A stretch of DNA of 64,000 nucleotides from Aquatica leii (GCA_035610365.1 CM069432.1:177677027-177741026); one strand, 5' to 3'; numbered from the stretch's first letter, positions 43,926 through 54,539 are shown. The notes: generated by a model from the letters alone, not told the origin. Program-made: numbers and translations.

Positions 43926-45537
43926 GTAAAAAATTATACTAAATAAGCCCAAAAAGTAAAAAAAAAATTAAGTTGTTAGTATTTTAAAAATAAAGTATTG
44001 AAAATGCAATTAGTATTAGTATTTTCAAAATTTTTGCGATTTTTTTTAAACAATTGTAAAAATATTTTATGTATTGTTGGATTTGTATTGAAGTGCTTTT
44101 AGTGTGCTAAAATAAACATAAAAAAATTTTGTTTATAATTTTTTTTATTTTTTAAAAAATTAAGGATTTATTAGACAAGGTGCTACAGAAATGCGGCCCT
44201 AACATTTACAAAAACGATATTTTTATTCGACATGCCAACATCAACAAAAAACATTTAAAGCAATGGCCAGAACGATTATGCAATTAATCGATCATTATGC
44301 AAAATAATGATCGCGATATCGAGCGTCTGTACAATAACGATCGCAATCATTGATCGCTTATAAAATAACAATTGCGGTTGTGGCAAAGAAATTAATACTT
44401 TTAATTGTCGCATAAACAAATAAGACTAATATAACACTATAATATTTACTTTAATAAATGTATAATAAACTTTAAGTATGCAGGTAGTTCACGGAAAATC
44501 GTAAAATTTTGTAGGTAAATAACCCCTTTGCTTTTTCCTCGTAAGAATTTTAAACCACATACAGATTTTTTAATAAAAAAGTAACATGAATTTAAACATT
44601 GAATTATATTTTTTTTATTTACAGAAATTTAACAATGCATTCTTTTCAAAGAGAATTAGAAAACTCTTCTAGGAAAGAACGTTTGTAAAATTTGTGTCAC
44701 ACATTCAGCATTTAGGGAAAAACCTAGCTTTATATAAACGCCAAGGTAAATCATAAAAACACAGGAAGTTAAAAACAATAAGCATTAACTACAAATGACA
44801 ATACATATTTGAAAAGAATTGCAAATTTGTTTTTAATACATAAATCTTATGTTTGAGACAAATATCAACACGAGTTATTACTAATTACTCAACAATCTTT
44901 TCAGGGTCAATTTCAAATAGAAACATTTAATTTACGAAAGAACGACACTTATTTTTTAATATGTTGTTTATTAATGCTTTAAACTATTTGTTCGTAAGTT
45001 TGCATCAGAATTCAAACAGCACGTCATGTCGAAAAAAAAAACATCACAGTAGTATCTATTTTCTGTGAATTTTTGTAAATATTTTTTTTAAATCTAAATA
45101 TGAACAAATTTTAATTAACTTATTGTTTAGAAACAATATTAAAAAATACTTAAATATGTTGATTTTCAATACTCCGAACGTTATTGTATCCCGGAAAACG
45201 AAAATCGAATGTTTATGGCTAGATTTATGACTAACTTTACACGAGCGACTTTTTAGCAACAGTCGATTACTAATTAATTCTAAAAACCATGATTGCGATC
45301 ATTGATCGTAGAAAATAATAGCGATCTCAGCTACTGATTTACAGTAATTATTTTAAGTTATTGTACAATTAAGTGCAACAAGAAGAAGAAGAATCCGGAC
45401 AAGGAGATTCTCCGATGCTAATTTAAACCATTTTTAAACGTTTGGTAGAAAAAAAAATTTAAAAATATTTACCTGATTGAAGGTGTAGAACAAGAACTGC
45501 AGTGTGCTTAAAATTTCCTTTTGTTGTTATACATTAT
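43926..45537. other. AT-rich interior of the Harbinger region; no gene recognised
   Basis: Sequence between the terminal-exon-like piece and the THAP fragment. It has clusters of GATCG/CGATC words at 44,270-44,400 and again at 45,290-45,340 (gatcgcaatcattgatcg and its near copy gattgcgatcattgatcg), probably ends of a small repeat. No frame of convincing composition is present. Confidence 0.4.
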
Positions 45538-45742
45538 CTCCTAAGATGCTTCTCACAAATCTTCTTTTGTTTTAAATCTTCCAAGTCCATTGTGGCAATG
45601 TTTATATTTCCACAGTTTTTCTAACATTCTTTAGCACGCACTTTGTCACTAATAAAAAACTTAAGAAAACTAGTACCTTTGTTTTCGGTATTATTATTTT
45701 CACAATTAATATGAACACAACCGTGATCTGTAACTTTTCCCA
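45538..45742 (-). pseudogene. THAP-type zinc-finger fragment, one stop
   Basis: The minus-strand frame starts MGKVTDHGCVHINCENNNTE and ends in KICEKHLRR. THAP domains are C2CH zinc fingers that bind transposon ends or promoters. Here Cys, Cys, a late Cys and His are present in the family order (GC...NC near the start, CEKH at the end). A TAG stop interrupts it where a Trp is expected (after RAKEC), so it is non-functional. It lies 340 bp from the right TIR. Whether it is part of the Harbinger element or of another nested element is unresolved. Confidence 0.5.
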
Positions 45743-46029
45743 TTTTAAAAATAAATCAATAATATATTTACACTTAAACTAAACAAAAGTTCAAACAAAG
45801 GTATACCCAAACAAACATTACTACTACCAGAATTTCAAAAATCGTATCGCAATGTTAACCCAAGAAAAACTTTCAATTCAATTCCGAAGTTTACAAGTCG
45901 ACAGACACGCAAGAACTGAAAAATCTCGATCCAATACGAACGTAGCGACCTCTATATCTCGATCCAAGCAGTCGATACGATATCGCCCCTTAAGTTGCAT
46001 TTCTTCTTACATTTATTATTCAATGGCAC

Positions 46030-46085
46030 GACTTAGTACGGGACGTGGTACGGTTCGCGACGTGGTACAAATCTGGACGCGGCTT
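46030..46085 (-). repeat. Right terminal inverted repeat of the Harbinger element
   Basis: The reverse complement reads AAGCCGCGTCCAGATTTGTA then CCACGTCGCGAACCGTACCA, matching the left terminus with a few differences. The bases TTAA follow at 46,085-46,088 and also precede the left end at 39,069-39,072. Confidence 0.7.
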
Positions 46086-46789
46086 TAAATTATTGTAGTA
46101 TTTTGGTTAGTAACTAATTAAGTGTAGGTGTTTTAGTTGGTATTTCAAGTGTGAAGTGATGTACATACTATTGTAGCAAACTTCAAAGAACACCTGTTTG
46201 TACAATTGAACTTCTAGTTTCTATACTTGAAAACAAACTTGTCTTCAAGTTTCTAGTATAAAAAAAGTATAATGTAATTCAAGCTTTAGTCAGGCTTTTC
46301 GTCGGTTTTGGTTGTCAAGATACTAAAATCGAGGATTACCGATTTATAAAAATATCATTTCAATTACTTTTCTGTTACGATAATTTTATTTTCATGGTCT
46401 GTTCATACTAAATACAAAATAATTTAAGGTTAAATGATAAAATACTTGTATGAGTTATGTACTGATTAATATCGAATACATAGGGTACTTTTTGTCTACT
46501 GGTCATTCTTGTTCTTCTGCTCTTATTAAATTTCTTAATTTTTTTGCAATAAAGATAATTTTCTTATCTCTCTTGAAATTTCTCGTCTGTCTAATAATAT
46601 TTTTTTTATTTGTCTTAATAAACTTCTTTGATTTCAATACCTCTCTTGTTAATTCTAAATTCTAGTTTTATCTTTTTTTTATTTTATTTTAATTTTCATA
46701 TCACTTCTTCTTTTAATTAGTTATAATTTTGACATGAATCATATCGAGCCATGTCTAATTTAAAATACAATAGTTATTTGTATCACTAG

Positions 46790-46890
46790 TCCAGAAAGTG
46801 CTATTTTGCGAGTATGAGCATATTTGTAGGCCGAGGTGAAGCCGAGGCCTACAAAAAGCGAATACTCGCAAAATACTTTTAGGACGTGTG
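46790..46890. repeat. GC-rich palindromic repeat unit A
   Basis: GTAGGCCGAGGTGAAGCCGA followed by GGCCTAC is an imperfect palindrome centred near 46,845, enclosed by TTGCGAGTAT and its complement ATACTCGCAA. The CGAGGYGAAGCCGAG core recurs at 47,410. These GC-rich hairpins stand out from the AT-rich context and flank a tyrosine recombinase remnant. Confidence 0.5.
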
Positions 46891-47269
46891 ATACACAACA
46901 TTTTTTGTGCTGACCTTTATAGTATAAATTAATTAAAAGCAGTTATTTAAGTATTGATTTTTAATAAAATTTAATAACATATGTTGATAAAACGGAAACC
47001 TGTAATGACAAAATACAATTGTTTTTGAAATTAATTTGACAATTGCATATTATTACAATTTCACTTATATGAAAATAAAACCATTGTTGTTGTTAGCAAT
47101 TGTAAGGTATAAGAAAATTTATTATGTTTGTTTAAAAAAATGTTAGTGCTACTCTAAACAATAACATAGATAATGGTGTATGTTAATAAATCTGCCAAAT
47201 TGACAGATGACGTTCAATTAATTAATGATTACTAGTGCCAACTTTTAGTTATAAAATTCTACTACACTT

Positions 47270-47475
47270 TACCGGCCTAGGCCGGAAAAGTAAAATTTCC
47301 GGCCGATTATGATGCCTGTAAAATACGTCAAAATAGACGGAAGCACAAAATAGTATATTTCATTACTAGGCTTGAAAGAAGGCTTTTCCCGTACGAGCTT
47401 GCGAGCTTCCCGTGTGAGGCGAAGCCGAGCACGGGAACGCATGCTAGAACGGGAAAAGCCCTTTCTACCGTGTAA
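47270..47475. repeat. GC-rich palindromic repeat unit B
   Basis: It contains CCGGCCTAGGCCGG (47,273-47,286) and a larger hairpin in which GGCTTTTCCCGTACGAGCTT is mirrored by AACGGGAAAAGCC near 47,455. GAGGCGAAGCCGAG is at the centre. The CACGGGAA motif recurs at 48,765. Confidence 0.5.
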
Positions 47476-47619
47476 TTATACCTATCTACAAAACTAAAAT
47501 AAAACATATACAAATTAAAACACATATGTCTGAATCACCCTTCATTAAAACAATGCATATCTAGAATGCATTGAAAATTTCATGCATAATTGTTTTGACG
47601 TGGGCCAATATTTTAAAAG

Positions 47620-48250
47620 ATGGATTCTGTAGAACATAATTTTAAAATACCAGAAAATATTACTCAGCAAGCAGCAGAAATACGACCAAAATTACTTCCT
47701 AAAAAACATCGAGACAAATATGAAAAAGAGTATCGTTTGTTCAATGAATGGCGCAAACAAAAGAATGTAAAATCTGTGAGTAATGCTTTTCTTGTTTATT
47801 TGTTGGAGAAGCTAAACTTTTGAAACTATCTACCCTGTGGAGTAGATTCTTTATGATAAAAAGTTGTTTATCTATTAAAGAAAATGTAGACATTAGCAAG
47901 TAAGTACAATTCACAGAGTATACTTGCGTAATACTTCTATTTTTTACTTATACACTGATGCACTCATTCGTACAGATTTCCACAAACAATCGCATTTCTC
48001 AAACGTCAAGGTGTTGATTACGTACCTAAAAAATCCAAAGTATTAACAGCAGAACAAGTAACCAAATTCATTTGTGAAGCTTCAGATGAGAAATAGTTAT
48101 TGACAAAGGTTTGTGTTTGACTTATATGTTAAAAATGTTCCTTCCGATAGTAATACTAACCATTTTCGTACAGGTATTTTTGGTAATTGCTATTTATGGA
48201 GCATGTCGACACGTCAGACAAAAGCAAATCGGAGAGTTCGACTAAACTGT
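47620..48250 (+). pseudogene. Crypton-like tyrosine recombinase remnant with introns kept
   Basis: The frame starts MDSVEHNFKIPENITQQAAE and runs through RPKLLPKKHRDKYEKEYRLF and NEWRKQKNVKSVSNAFLVYL, the SAM-like N-terminal DNA-binding domain of eukaryotic tyrosine recombinases. After frame breaks it gives AFLKRQGVDYVPKKSKVLTA, an EQVTKFICEASDEK block and VFLVIAIYGACR. The last of these leads into the catalytic domain, where the first catalytic Arg lies. Two introns with GT-AG ends (about 47,895-47,974 and 48,110-48,175) split codons consistently, so this is not a processed copy. The rest of the catalytic domain is missing. Confidence 0.62.
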
Positions 48251-48744
48251 AAATATCAGTAACAATTCAAATTGTACCAGTAATGTTACATTTAATTAAT
48301 TCATTGTTAAAAATAAAAGCTGTTCGGTTAGTTCTTCTTCTACTATATACATTCCTAAAAAGCAATGTGCCGTAATTGGCTGTTTACAAGGAATACTTAT
48401 ATCTTACATCTCACTCGATCCAGTAAACTTGAAATAGAATTTACTACAAAAATTTTACAATAAAGAATGTGGTTCAACTTTGAAAACAAAGATTTTGACA
48501 GTGTCAAAAATTTAGTGTAAAAATGCAGATCGCCAACATTAATTTCATGGCGCGAAAATTTGACTTCCTTAAAAATGTTATTATAAGACCCGAATAAGAC
48601 CGAAAACTGTTAAATTACATTGAAACTATACTTTATGAAAGAATTAACTCTAGCTGAAGTATCTAAAAATTATTGTTATAAAATTAGTCGTTAGTATTGT
48701 TACCTTCAATTAAAGTCACTAGTGTAATGTTATTCTTAAAAGTT

Positions 48745-48805
48745 GACAACAATGGAGCACGGGAAAAATTTTTCCCGTGCAGTAGACGGGAAAGATAAAC
48801 TTTCA
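48745..48805. repeat. GC-rich palindromic repeat unit C
   Basis: GCACGGGAAAAATTTTTCCC plus GTGC is a near-perfect palindrome at 48,757-48,780, sharing the CACGGGAA word with unit B. It lies on the far side of the tyrosine recombinase remnant from unit B, so units B and C could mark the ends of one element of about 1.5 kb. Confidence 0.5.
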
Positions 48806-49259
48806 TAGCTCATAAACAAGTATGGAATACATATGTTTTCATTGTGGTATAATGAAAAAATAATTACATACGTGAATAGTTAATAATTTAATTGAAAACA
48901 GTGAATTAATAAACACGTAACGCAATAGCATTGTGTCACAAAATTTATTATTATTTTTTTTTTTTTGAATAGAACCTATTAAACAATATTAAGTGTATAC
49001 ACTTCTGTTTTAGAAGAATAGCTATCAAAGTATGAAAAATGTTTATGTGATGTAGGTGAAAACTTAAGAATTGCTAGGCTGTTAAGTGAGAATTAAGTAT
49101 TCAAAAAATAGCTACTTTAAAAACGTAAAAATAGTTATTAACTATTTATATTTGTAGCAAATTGCAGACAAAATTGAAGTTATCAATCGAGTCTGCTATT
49201 TGCGTATCTGCAGTGTGTGTCAGTACTTTTCATCATACCATAAATACTTTAATATTTAA

Positions 49260-50372
49260 CGATTATTTATGTTGAGTTATTTTCTCTGTAACGGACAATT
49301 TTATAAGCAGATTTTTGGTACTGCAATAGAAAATCCCTTTTCTCTAATCTCTGCTAATCTAACTCATGATCTGTTAACGTTGGTTACCAACAACTTAAAC
49401 TTCACTCCGCTTTTTCTTTTTTTTGTAGATGACGGATTAACACACATTCCAAAAAACCAAGTAGACTACACCTTTTCTATATTCAACAATTACAATCCGG
49501 TCTTACAATTTTTCATAGAAGTTGAAAACAATAACCAAATTCCTTTCCTAGACATCTTTCTTATTAAAAATTTTAACAATACCCTAGTTGACTGGTTCTC
49601 AAAAATTACGGCATCCAATAGAATCATCAATTTCCTATCAAAACATCTTTATAATTAAAAAAATAAATATAATCAAATCCATCAAAACAAAATCGTGATA
49701 TTAAGTAGTCTTCAGTTTCACAAGAAAAACATAAAAATCTTACATAACAACAATTATTCTTCTTACGTAATCAAATGCTTACTCACCACTAACATTCTAA
49801 CGCCCAATCATGATCCTCCTCTGAGTCCACTAGGTTAAGTACGACCAATACTGACAGTATAGGGTATGCTAGTTTAATTAACGTTCCAGGTTTGAGTCAC
49901 CAAATCATTAAGGTACTAAAAAACAATACAATCAATATAACTTTATATAATAACAACACATTATACAACAAATTTTACACTAAAGTAAAACATAAAACTA
50001 ATGATCTCGAAAAACCTTGCCTCATCTACAAAGTTAATTGCAATGACTGCGACAAATGATATATTGTCCATATAAAACAATAACTAAAAATCCGTATTCA
50101 AAATCACAAGCATGATTGTAAAAAAACTAACTACGTTTCCAAGACCGACAAAATAGCGTTGTTCTTACATCATGCTCACTTGCAACAAAACTTTAATTTT
50201 GTCAACCCAACGATATTAGATTTTGAAACCAATTTTAACAAAATACTTGTTGCAGAAATGATCTTTATTAATTTATATAAAAACAACGGCAATTTTAGAA
50301 CGGACACTCAAAACTTCTGTTCAGTATATAATAATCTAATTTCAAAAATTAACATAAGAACTATCAACTAAT
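49260..50372 (+). mobile_element. Penelope-like element fragment: RT palm and GIY-YIG endonuclease, decayed
   Basis: The RT portion (49,269-49,658) reads YFLCNGQFYKQIFGTAIENP, then FFVDDGLTHIP with the catalytic VDD, NYNPVLQFFIEVENNNQIPF and NRIINFLSKH, all characteristic of Penelope-like RTs. After several stops and shifts the C-terminal part gives a GIY-YIG endonuclease remnant near 50,020-50,130. The open tail (50,159-50,371) then has LHHAHLQQNFNFVNPTILDF and AEMIFINLYKNNGNFRTDTQ. The 5' RT part is absent. No terminal hammerhead is apparent next to this copy. Confidence 0.75.
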
Positions 50373-50736
50373 ATATACACTGCCTCAGAAAGTTTTTGAA
50401 CACTTTTAAGCGGGACTTGCAAGATAGGCAACCAATTTTACGTTATAACAAAACAGCTAGTTAAATTTGGCAACATTGTCATTGTAGACATTACTTGAGT
50501 AGTATAGTAGGGCTGGTTCTGGATCACTCAGGTAAGGTCGGTAGGAGATCGTGAAGTTTCGTTGCTATCGTTTCGTTTCGGGTATGCTCGAGTTGCATTC
50601 GCATTTGGTAAGTCAGGATAGATCGTATTGGTGATAGGGAAATCGTAAAGAATTGTAGGAGTCGTTTCGTTTCGGTTGTGATCGGATGTAGGTTAGTTGG
50701 GGAAGTTCGTAGTGATGGTGGGGATGCTATTTTATG

Positions 50737-50746
50737 TATATAAAGG
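50737..50746 (+). promoter_or_regulatory. TATA box upstream of the small Polinton-side ORF
   Basis: TATATAAAGG lies 66 bp before the ATG at 50,812, in a 240-bp stretch that is unusually GC-rich for this window and contains two CGTTTCGTTTCGG repeats (50,566-50,580 and 50,661-50,676). Position and sequence fit a core promoter for 50,812-51,066. Start-site mapping is inference. Confidence 0.5.
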
Positions 50747-50811
50747 TAAGGTTTGTGAAGATTTAATACTAGTATCTTATTCTTTTTAATAAATTTAAGA
50801 AAAAATTAAAG

Positions 50812-51066
50812 ATGGAAGCATTTTTTGTAAACTTGAACGAAACTTCTCATTTGGTTCCTTATCTAAGTGCTAGAAGTCTATTAATAAATGAGCAGTATAA
50901 AATAAAGTGTTTTAGTAAAATAGATGATAAATTTGGGGAGCAAGTGATTGTCAAATGCCAAAATTTTAAAGTACCTTTACCACAAAGATTTATTAACAAG
51001 TTTTCGATTGCAGATATAAACCAAATTAATAGCTTGATTGGTTCGGAAAAAACATCTATCTCGTGA
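50812..51066 (+). CDS. Small intact ORF, Maverick-associated type, unknown function
   Basis: An uninterrupted frame of 84 residues begins MEAFFVNLNETSHLVPYLSA. The middle, YKIKCFSKIDDKFGEQVIVK followed by a PLPQRF motif, resembles a short beta-rich protein found with Maverick-type elements and some insect DNA viruses, with a Y-K-I, K-F-G, I-V, LP-x-R pattern. A nucleic-acid-binding role is a guess. It is preceded by a good TATA box and followed by AATAAA-like sequence (51,110-51,180). It is one of few unbroken frames here. Confidence 0.5.
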   Translation: MEAFFVNLNETSHLVPYLSARSLLINEQYKIKCFSKIDDKFGEQVIVKCQNFKVPLPQRFINKFSIADINQINSLIGSEKTSIS

Positions 51067-51502
51067 GCCGAGGAGCTGTTGGTTAAACAACAAACATTGA
51101 ATTTATTCAAAAATAAAATAGAGTTATAATGTATGACATATGTAAATATTTAAAAAATGTAAAGTTGAAATAAACAATAAATGTTTGAATTAATGATACG
51201 ATTTTTATTTCAGTATTACAGGTTTTATCATACCTTAGTAAAGAAGTAGGTGATAGTAAGGAAGAGATAGAAAGTTTATAACATTTTGATTCGAAAGCTC
51301 GCATTTATATTTTCTAAATAAATAATACATCATTTACCCTTTAATAATGTAATTTAGTTTGATTTATTGTTATTTATGCAATACTGTTTTTGTTTATCAA
51401 GCTGTTGTGAGATTCATCAAAGCCTAACCATTTTACATACATTTTAGTACCTTTCTTTCGTAAAATTTTTTTAACTAAGTACGTATCCGGAAGTTTAACT
51501 TT

Positions 51503-52369
51503 TTACAATTCCATTTCATAAAAACCTCCTATAATATTGTCCCCTTTTATGTCTTTTAGCAAATAAGCACTTGGGTTAGTTAGTTTAACTTTTCTAATTA
51601 TAAAAGTTTCATTGGACCAATTAGGAGTATACCCCTTTTCAAATGCATTCCTGTGTTTGCTAATTCTTACATAATCCCCCAACGAAAATTTGTTATTTTT
51701 GTTTGCTATTTTTAAGTGTGAGTATGCAGATTTTAAAATGGCTTTTTCGTTGTTTTTGTTAACCATCGATGGCTTCATTTTAATTGTACGATCAAAAGTG
51801 TTATTGTATAGATTTGTAATATCATCCAATATGTTTATCCATTTGTAATTACCCTGTAAACTAAATCGTTTCCACATTATGTTTTTCAAAGTTTGATTAA
51901 CACGTTCTACAATTGATGGTTTTTTTGTACTCAACGTAGTATAGTGATTAATATTATACTTTTTCATCAAGTTTTTGAATGTACTATTGTAAAATTTTAA
52001 TCCTTTGTCTGTTTGTATGTTTTTTGGTAAATGCTTTAAACGTGATATTTTTTCTATTGCGTCAGTAACAAGTTTTGCATTTTTTAATTTTAAAGGATGT
52101 GTCCATACATATTTCGAAAAACAATTAATTACAACAAGTATGTATTTAAATTGGTTGTTTTGTTTTGAAAAGGAAACCATATCGACAAGATCAGCTTGCA
52201 ATGCTTCATTAATACCTTTTATTATAACCCGACGTCTTTTAAAATTTCTTCGTGCAGGTTTATACAATTCTAAAACTATATCTCTTTTTATGGAAGATGG
52301 AACAGATTTTTTTGTTGCTTTTCGTCTAGGCATTTTTACACTGAACCACTTTCTATTTTGACAGGACAT
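51503..52369 (-). CDS. Polinton retroviral-type integrase
   Basis: The frame has 288 residues. An internal start (MPRRKATKKSVPSSIKRD) about 13 residues in is a better initiator. The catalytic core contains the three acidic residues: ADLVDM, IQTDKG and PSIVERVNQTLK. It inserts the element DNA into the host genome. A basic N-terminal stretch (ARRNFKRRRV) precedes the core, and an SH3/chromo-like tail (FSLGDYVRISKHRNAFEKGY) follows, both usual for Maverick integrases. The usual HHCC finger is not evident. The open frame is uninterrupted and is the best-preserved enzyme of the element. It lies on the strand opposite to the capsid genes. Confidence 0.8.
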   Translation of the reverse strand: MSCQNRKWFSVKMPRRKATKKSVPSSIKRDIVLELYKPARRNFKRRRVIIKGINEALQADLVDMVSFSKQNNQFKYILVVINCFSKYVWTHPLKLKNAKLVTDAIEKISRLKHLPKNIQTDKGLKFYNSTFKNLMKKYNINHYTTLSTKKPSIVERVNQTLKNIMWKRFSLQGNYKWINILDDITNLYNNTFDRTIKMKPSMVNKNNEKAILKSAYSHLKIANKNNKFSLGDYVRISKHRNAFEKGYTPNWSNETFIIRKVKLTNPSAYLLKDIKGDNIIGGFYEMEL

Positions 52370-52459
52370 TTAACTACTATTTCAACATATAACGTTTTCA
52401 AATATCTTATAGCAGTTGGATTTTTGTGATTGCGTACTTATAAAACGATATCTTGCCTC

Positions 52460-52687
52460 CTAACCTAAGTCGACCTGCTCGCTTGTATAAGGATTTCCAT
52501 TTATCTTTAGTATAACGTTTTCAAGATTTGTAGATAAATTATCAATTATACCTTTTTCCAATGGGAAGAAATAAGATCTTTTATCTGACCATGTCAGATA
52601 TTTATTATCTAAAAGTCTGTTTGTCTGAAATAATAAAATATATTTGTAAAACATATTAGGCATTGCTTTATGTGTATCATTTTGCAC
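52460..52687 (-). CDS. Short unrecognised frame between integrase and ATPase
   Basis: A 75-residue frame, polar and aromatic-rich (YLTWSDKRSYFFPLEKGI and LKINGNPYTSEQVDL), without a domain I recognise. It may be the surviving part of a longer Polinton protein, because composition and strand agree with its neighbours. It is not an antisense shadow of a known gene. Confidence 0.35.
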   Translation of the reverse strand: MQNDTHKAMPNMFYKYILLFQTNRLLDNKYLTWSDKRSYFFPLEKGIIDNLSTNLENVILKINGNPYTSEQVDLG

Positions 52688-52986
52688 TTTTTAACAGATA
52701 GCGGTGTGTTAAGTAGTTTTCAAGCAAACCATATTCAATGTAGACGGTTTGTAAAACGGTTTGCGCACAAACTATAGCGGTTTTGTTATTGTTAATCAAG
52801 CAAATTATATATAAACCATGCGGTGATTTGTTATAAATATATATTGAGAATAAATATGCGGACGTCTTAATAACATAATTAATATAATAGTTTATATTTT
52901 TTTATTGTAGAATGGGTTGAATGAAAGAATCAAATCCTTTTCTGTATCTGCCAGAATTAGTATCTCTTTCTTTATCGATAACTAAC

Positions 52987-53633
52987 TTAACTTAACTTAA
53001 ACTTAAAATCGTCAGATGTTAAATCGGTACTGACATTATCTTCATAAATAATATGATGTAGATTTAATACATCTTGTTTGAACACTATTATAAAGTTGGC
53101 ATTATCGCGAATTAATTGTTTTGAAATGCGGCTATAGGTTTGACATAAGTAAAAACAATCTATGTTGTTGTGACGACCTATGCTAAAATACTCTCTTATT
53201 AGATTTTGTTTATCACACGCCACATCATCAAAAATGAATACTGAATTGGATTTTGTTTTAGATGGTGGAGGTATGTTACTTTCTAAATTACTAAAAGAAA
53301 AATAATTTATACCCTCAATAGGCGTTAGCAATTTTTCTAAATATTGATATTTTTGTTGAAAAAGAGATTTAGAATAAACATAAACATTTTTAAAACGCAA
53401 TCCATTAATGTGTTCAATTAAACTAACCATTACATTGGTTTTTCCACAATTTGATGGTCGAACAATAAGACAACGAATAGTAATAGTAATAACTGACCGT
53501 GTCTCTTATAGGTTTCCAAATTGTATATATCATTATTTGCGACTGTTAGTGTAATTGGTTGTTGCACTATTCGCAATTTGATAAAAACTAAAAAAACGTG
53601 TTTCTCAAATATATAAATATAAGTAAATTTCAA
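52987..53633 (-). pseudogene. Polinton packaging ATPase (FtsK/HerA type), one frameshift
   Basis: This family pumps element DNA into capsids. The main frame (52,987-53,430) carries VFIFDDVACDKQNLIREYFS, with the Walker B FIFDD, and GRHNNIDCFYLCQTYSRI. The Walker A region (RPSNCGKTNV) lies just upstream, at about 53,425-53,455, in the same frame. The N-terminal part continues in another frame (53,470-53,633, ITLTVANNDIYNLETYKRHG), so a small indel within a TTACTA-repeat near 53,480 separates them. The ATP-site residues are intact but the gene as written is split. Confidence 0.72.
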
Positions 53634-53681
53634 GTCAGTAAGTTAGTACATGTATCCCAACTCATAAATAAATCTTAGACA

Positions 53682-54080
53682 TGTTAATACAAAAGTCAAT
53701 TATTAACCAACGACCCCAAAAAAAGAATAAATATCAGGGTAATGGTCTTATAGATTTAGTTATTGATAAACTACCAGTTGAATTACACATTCCTGGATAT
53801 AATTTTTTGTGGACCGGGAACTAAATTAACAAAACGACTTGCAAAAGGAGATCGAGGTATTAATAAATTAGATAAAGCTTGTAAAGTGCATGACATAGCT
53901 TATAACAATTATAAAATTATAGAAAGTAGACATAAAGCTGACGGATTATTATTAGAAAAAGCTAAAAAGAGATTGTATTCTACTGATTCGTTATTAGGAG
54001 AAAAATTAGCTGCGTTGGGTGTAACAGCCGCTATGAAAGCTAAAATAAAACTTGGTATGAGTTATCAATCTGGCACTTAA
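53682..54080 (+). pseudogene. Polinton PLA2-like protein, one homopolymer frameshift
   Basis: The C-terminal frame has CGPGTKLTKRLAKGDRGINK, LDKACKVHDIAYNNYK and RHKADGLLLEKA, the calcium-loop and His-Asp catalytic pattern of viral phospholipase A2 domains (compare parvovirus VP1u and adintovirus-type proteins). His and Asp of VHDIAY are present. An upstream frame from 53,682 leads into the domain but is offset at a run of T near 53,800. The domain is thought to breach endosomal membranes in related viruses; here the role is inferred. Confidence 0.65.
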
Positions 54081-54099
54081 CGGCTTCGTATAAAAACAA

Positions 54100-54507
54100 G
54101 GATTGCAAAAAGAAAGCATGAAAAAAGATTAAAATTCCATGATTTAATAAAAAGTGCTAAATCTGCATTAAAAAAAAATTGTAAACGCTAAAGAAGCTCT
54201 AAGTACGACAATTACTGCTGTAAAGCCATTAAAAAGACGAAAAAAAGTAAAACCTGTTCGTGTAATACCAGTGCCAAAAGTTGGTGGGTTTTTGCCGCTA
54301 ATCCCTATTTTTGCTGCTCTGAGCGCATTAGGATCGTTAGGGGGTGGTGCCGCTGCTATTGCAAAAACAGTAATTGCGGCAAAAGATGACGAAGAAAAAC
54401 TTAAAGAAAACCAAAGAGATAATCAAACTATGGTAGCAATAGCACTAAAGAAATCTGGAAACGGATTATATTTACAACAATATAAAAAACATTTGGTCTT
54501 TTTTTAG
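54100..54507 (+). pseudogene. Polinton basic/hydrophobic virion protein
   Basis: A Lys/Arg-rich lead (KPLKRRKKVKPVRVIPVP) runs into MPKVGGFLPLIPIFAALSAL and GSLGGGAAAIAKTV, a glycine-rich hydrophobic segment, then a polar tail ending KKSGNGLYLQQYKKHLVFF. The layout resembles the small core or membrane-active proteins (pX/pVI-like) of adenovirus relatives and is common in insect Mavericks. The hydrophobic frame 54,271-54,507 is open, but the basic part upstream is offset by at least one indel near 54,170-54,190. Confidence 0.55.
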
Positions 54508-54539
54508 GACGGCGAAAAACACAAAAAAACTTACGATAA

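Larger units (their letters stand above)
39072..46084 (+). mobile_element. PIF/Harbinger DNA transposon, about 7.0 kb, with nested insertions
   Basis: The left end, AAGCCGCGTCCAGATTTGTA at 39,072, is matched inverted at the right end (TACAAATCTGGACGCGGCTT ending at 46,085). Similarity runs on for about 50 bp. Flanking bases allow a 3-bp TTA or TAA target duplication, the TWA type used by Harbinger. Inside are a two-exon transposase (plus), a MADF/BESS partner gene (minus), a nested TIR element (42,550-43,537), a terminal-exon-like piece and a THAP fragment (minus). A second set of GTCCAGA-containing GC-rich motifs at 41,940-42,090 may mark an older right end, so the outer 4 kb could be later additions. 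Confidence 0.68.

Noticed and set aside
45852..46088. Plus-strand frame of 78 aa, Arg/Ser-rich
   Set aside because: Lies in the right TIR and subterminal repeats of the Harbinger element.
49780..50130. Complete GIY-YIG endonuclease gene
   Set aside because: Only a degraded remnant of the Penelope C-terminus is present, with several stops between 49,830 and 50,070.
52005..52361. Plus-strand frame of 118 aa
   Set aside because: Antisense of the Polinton integrase.
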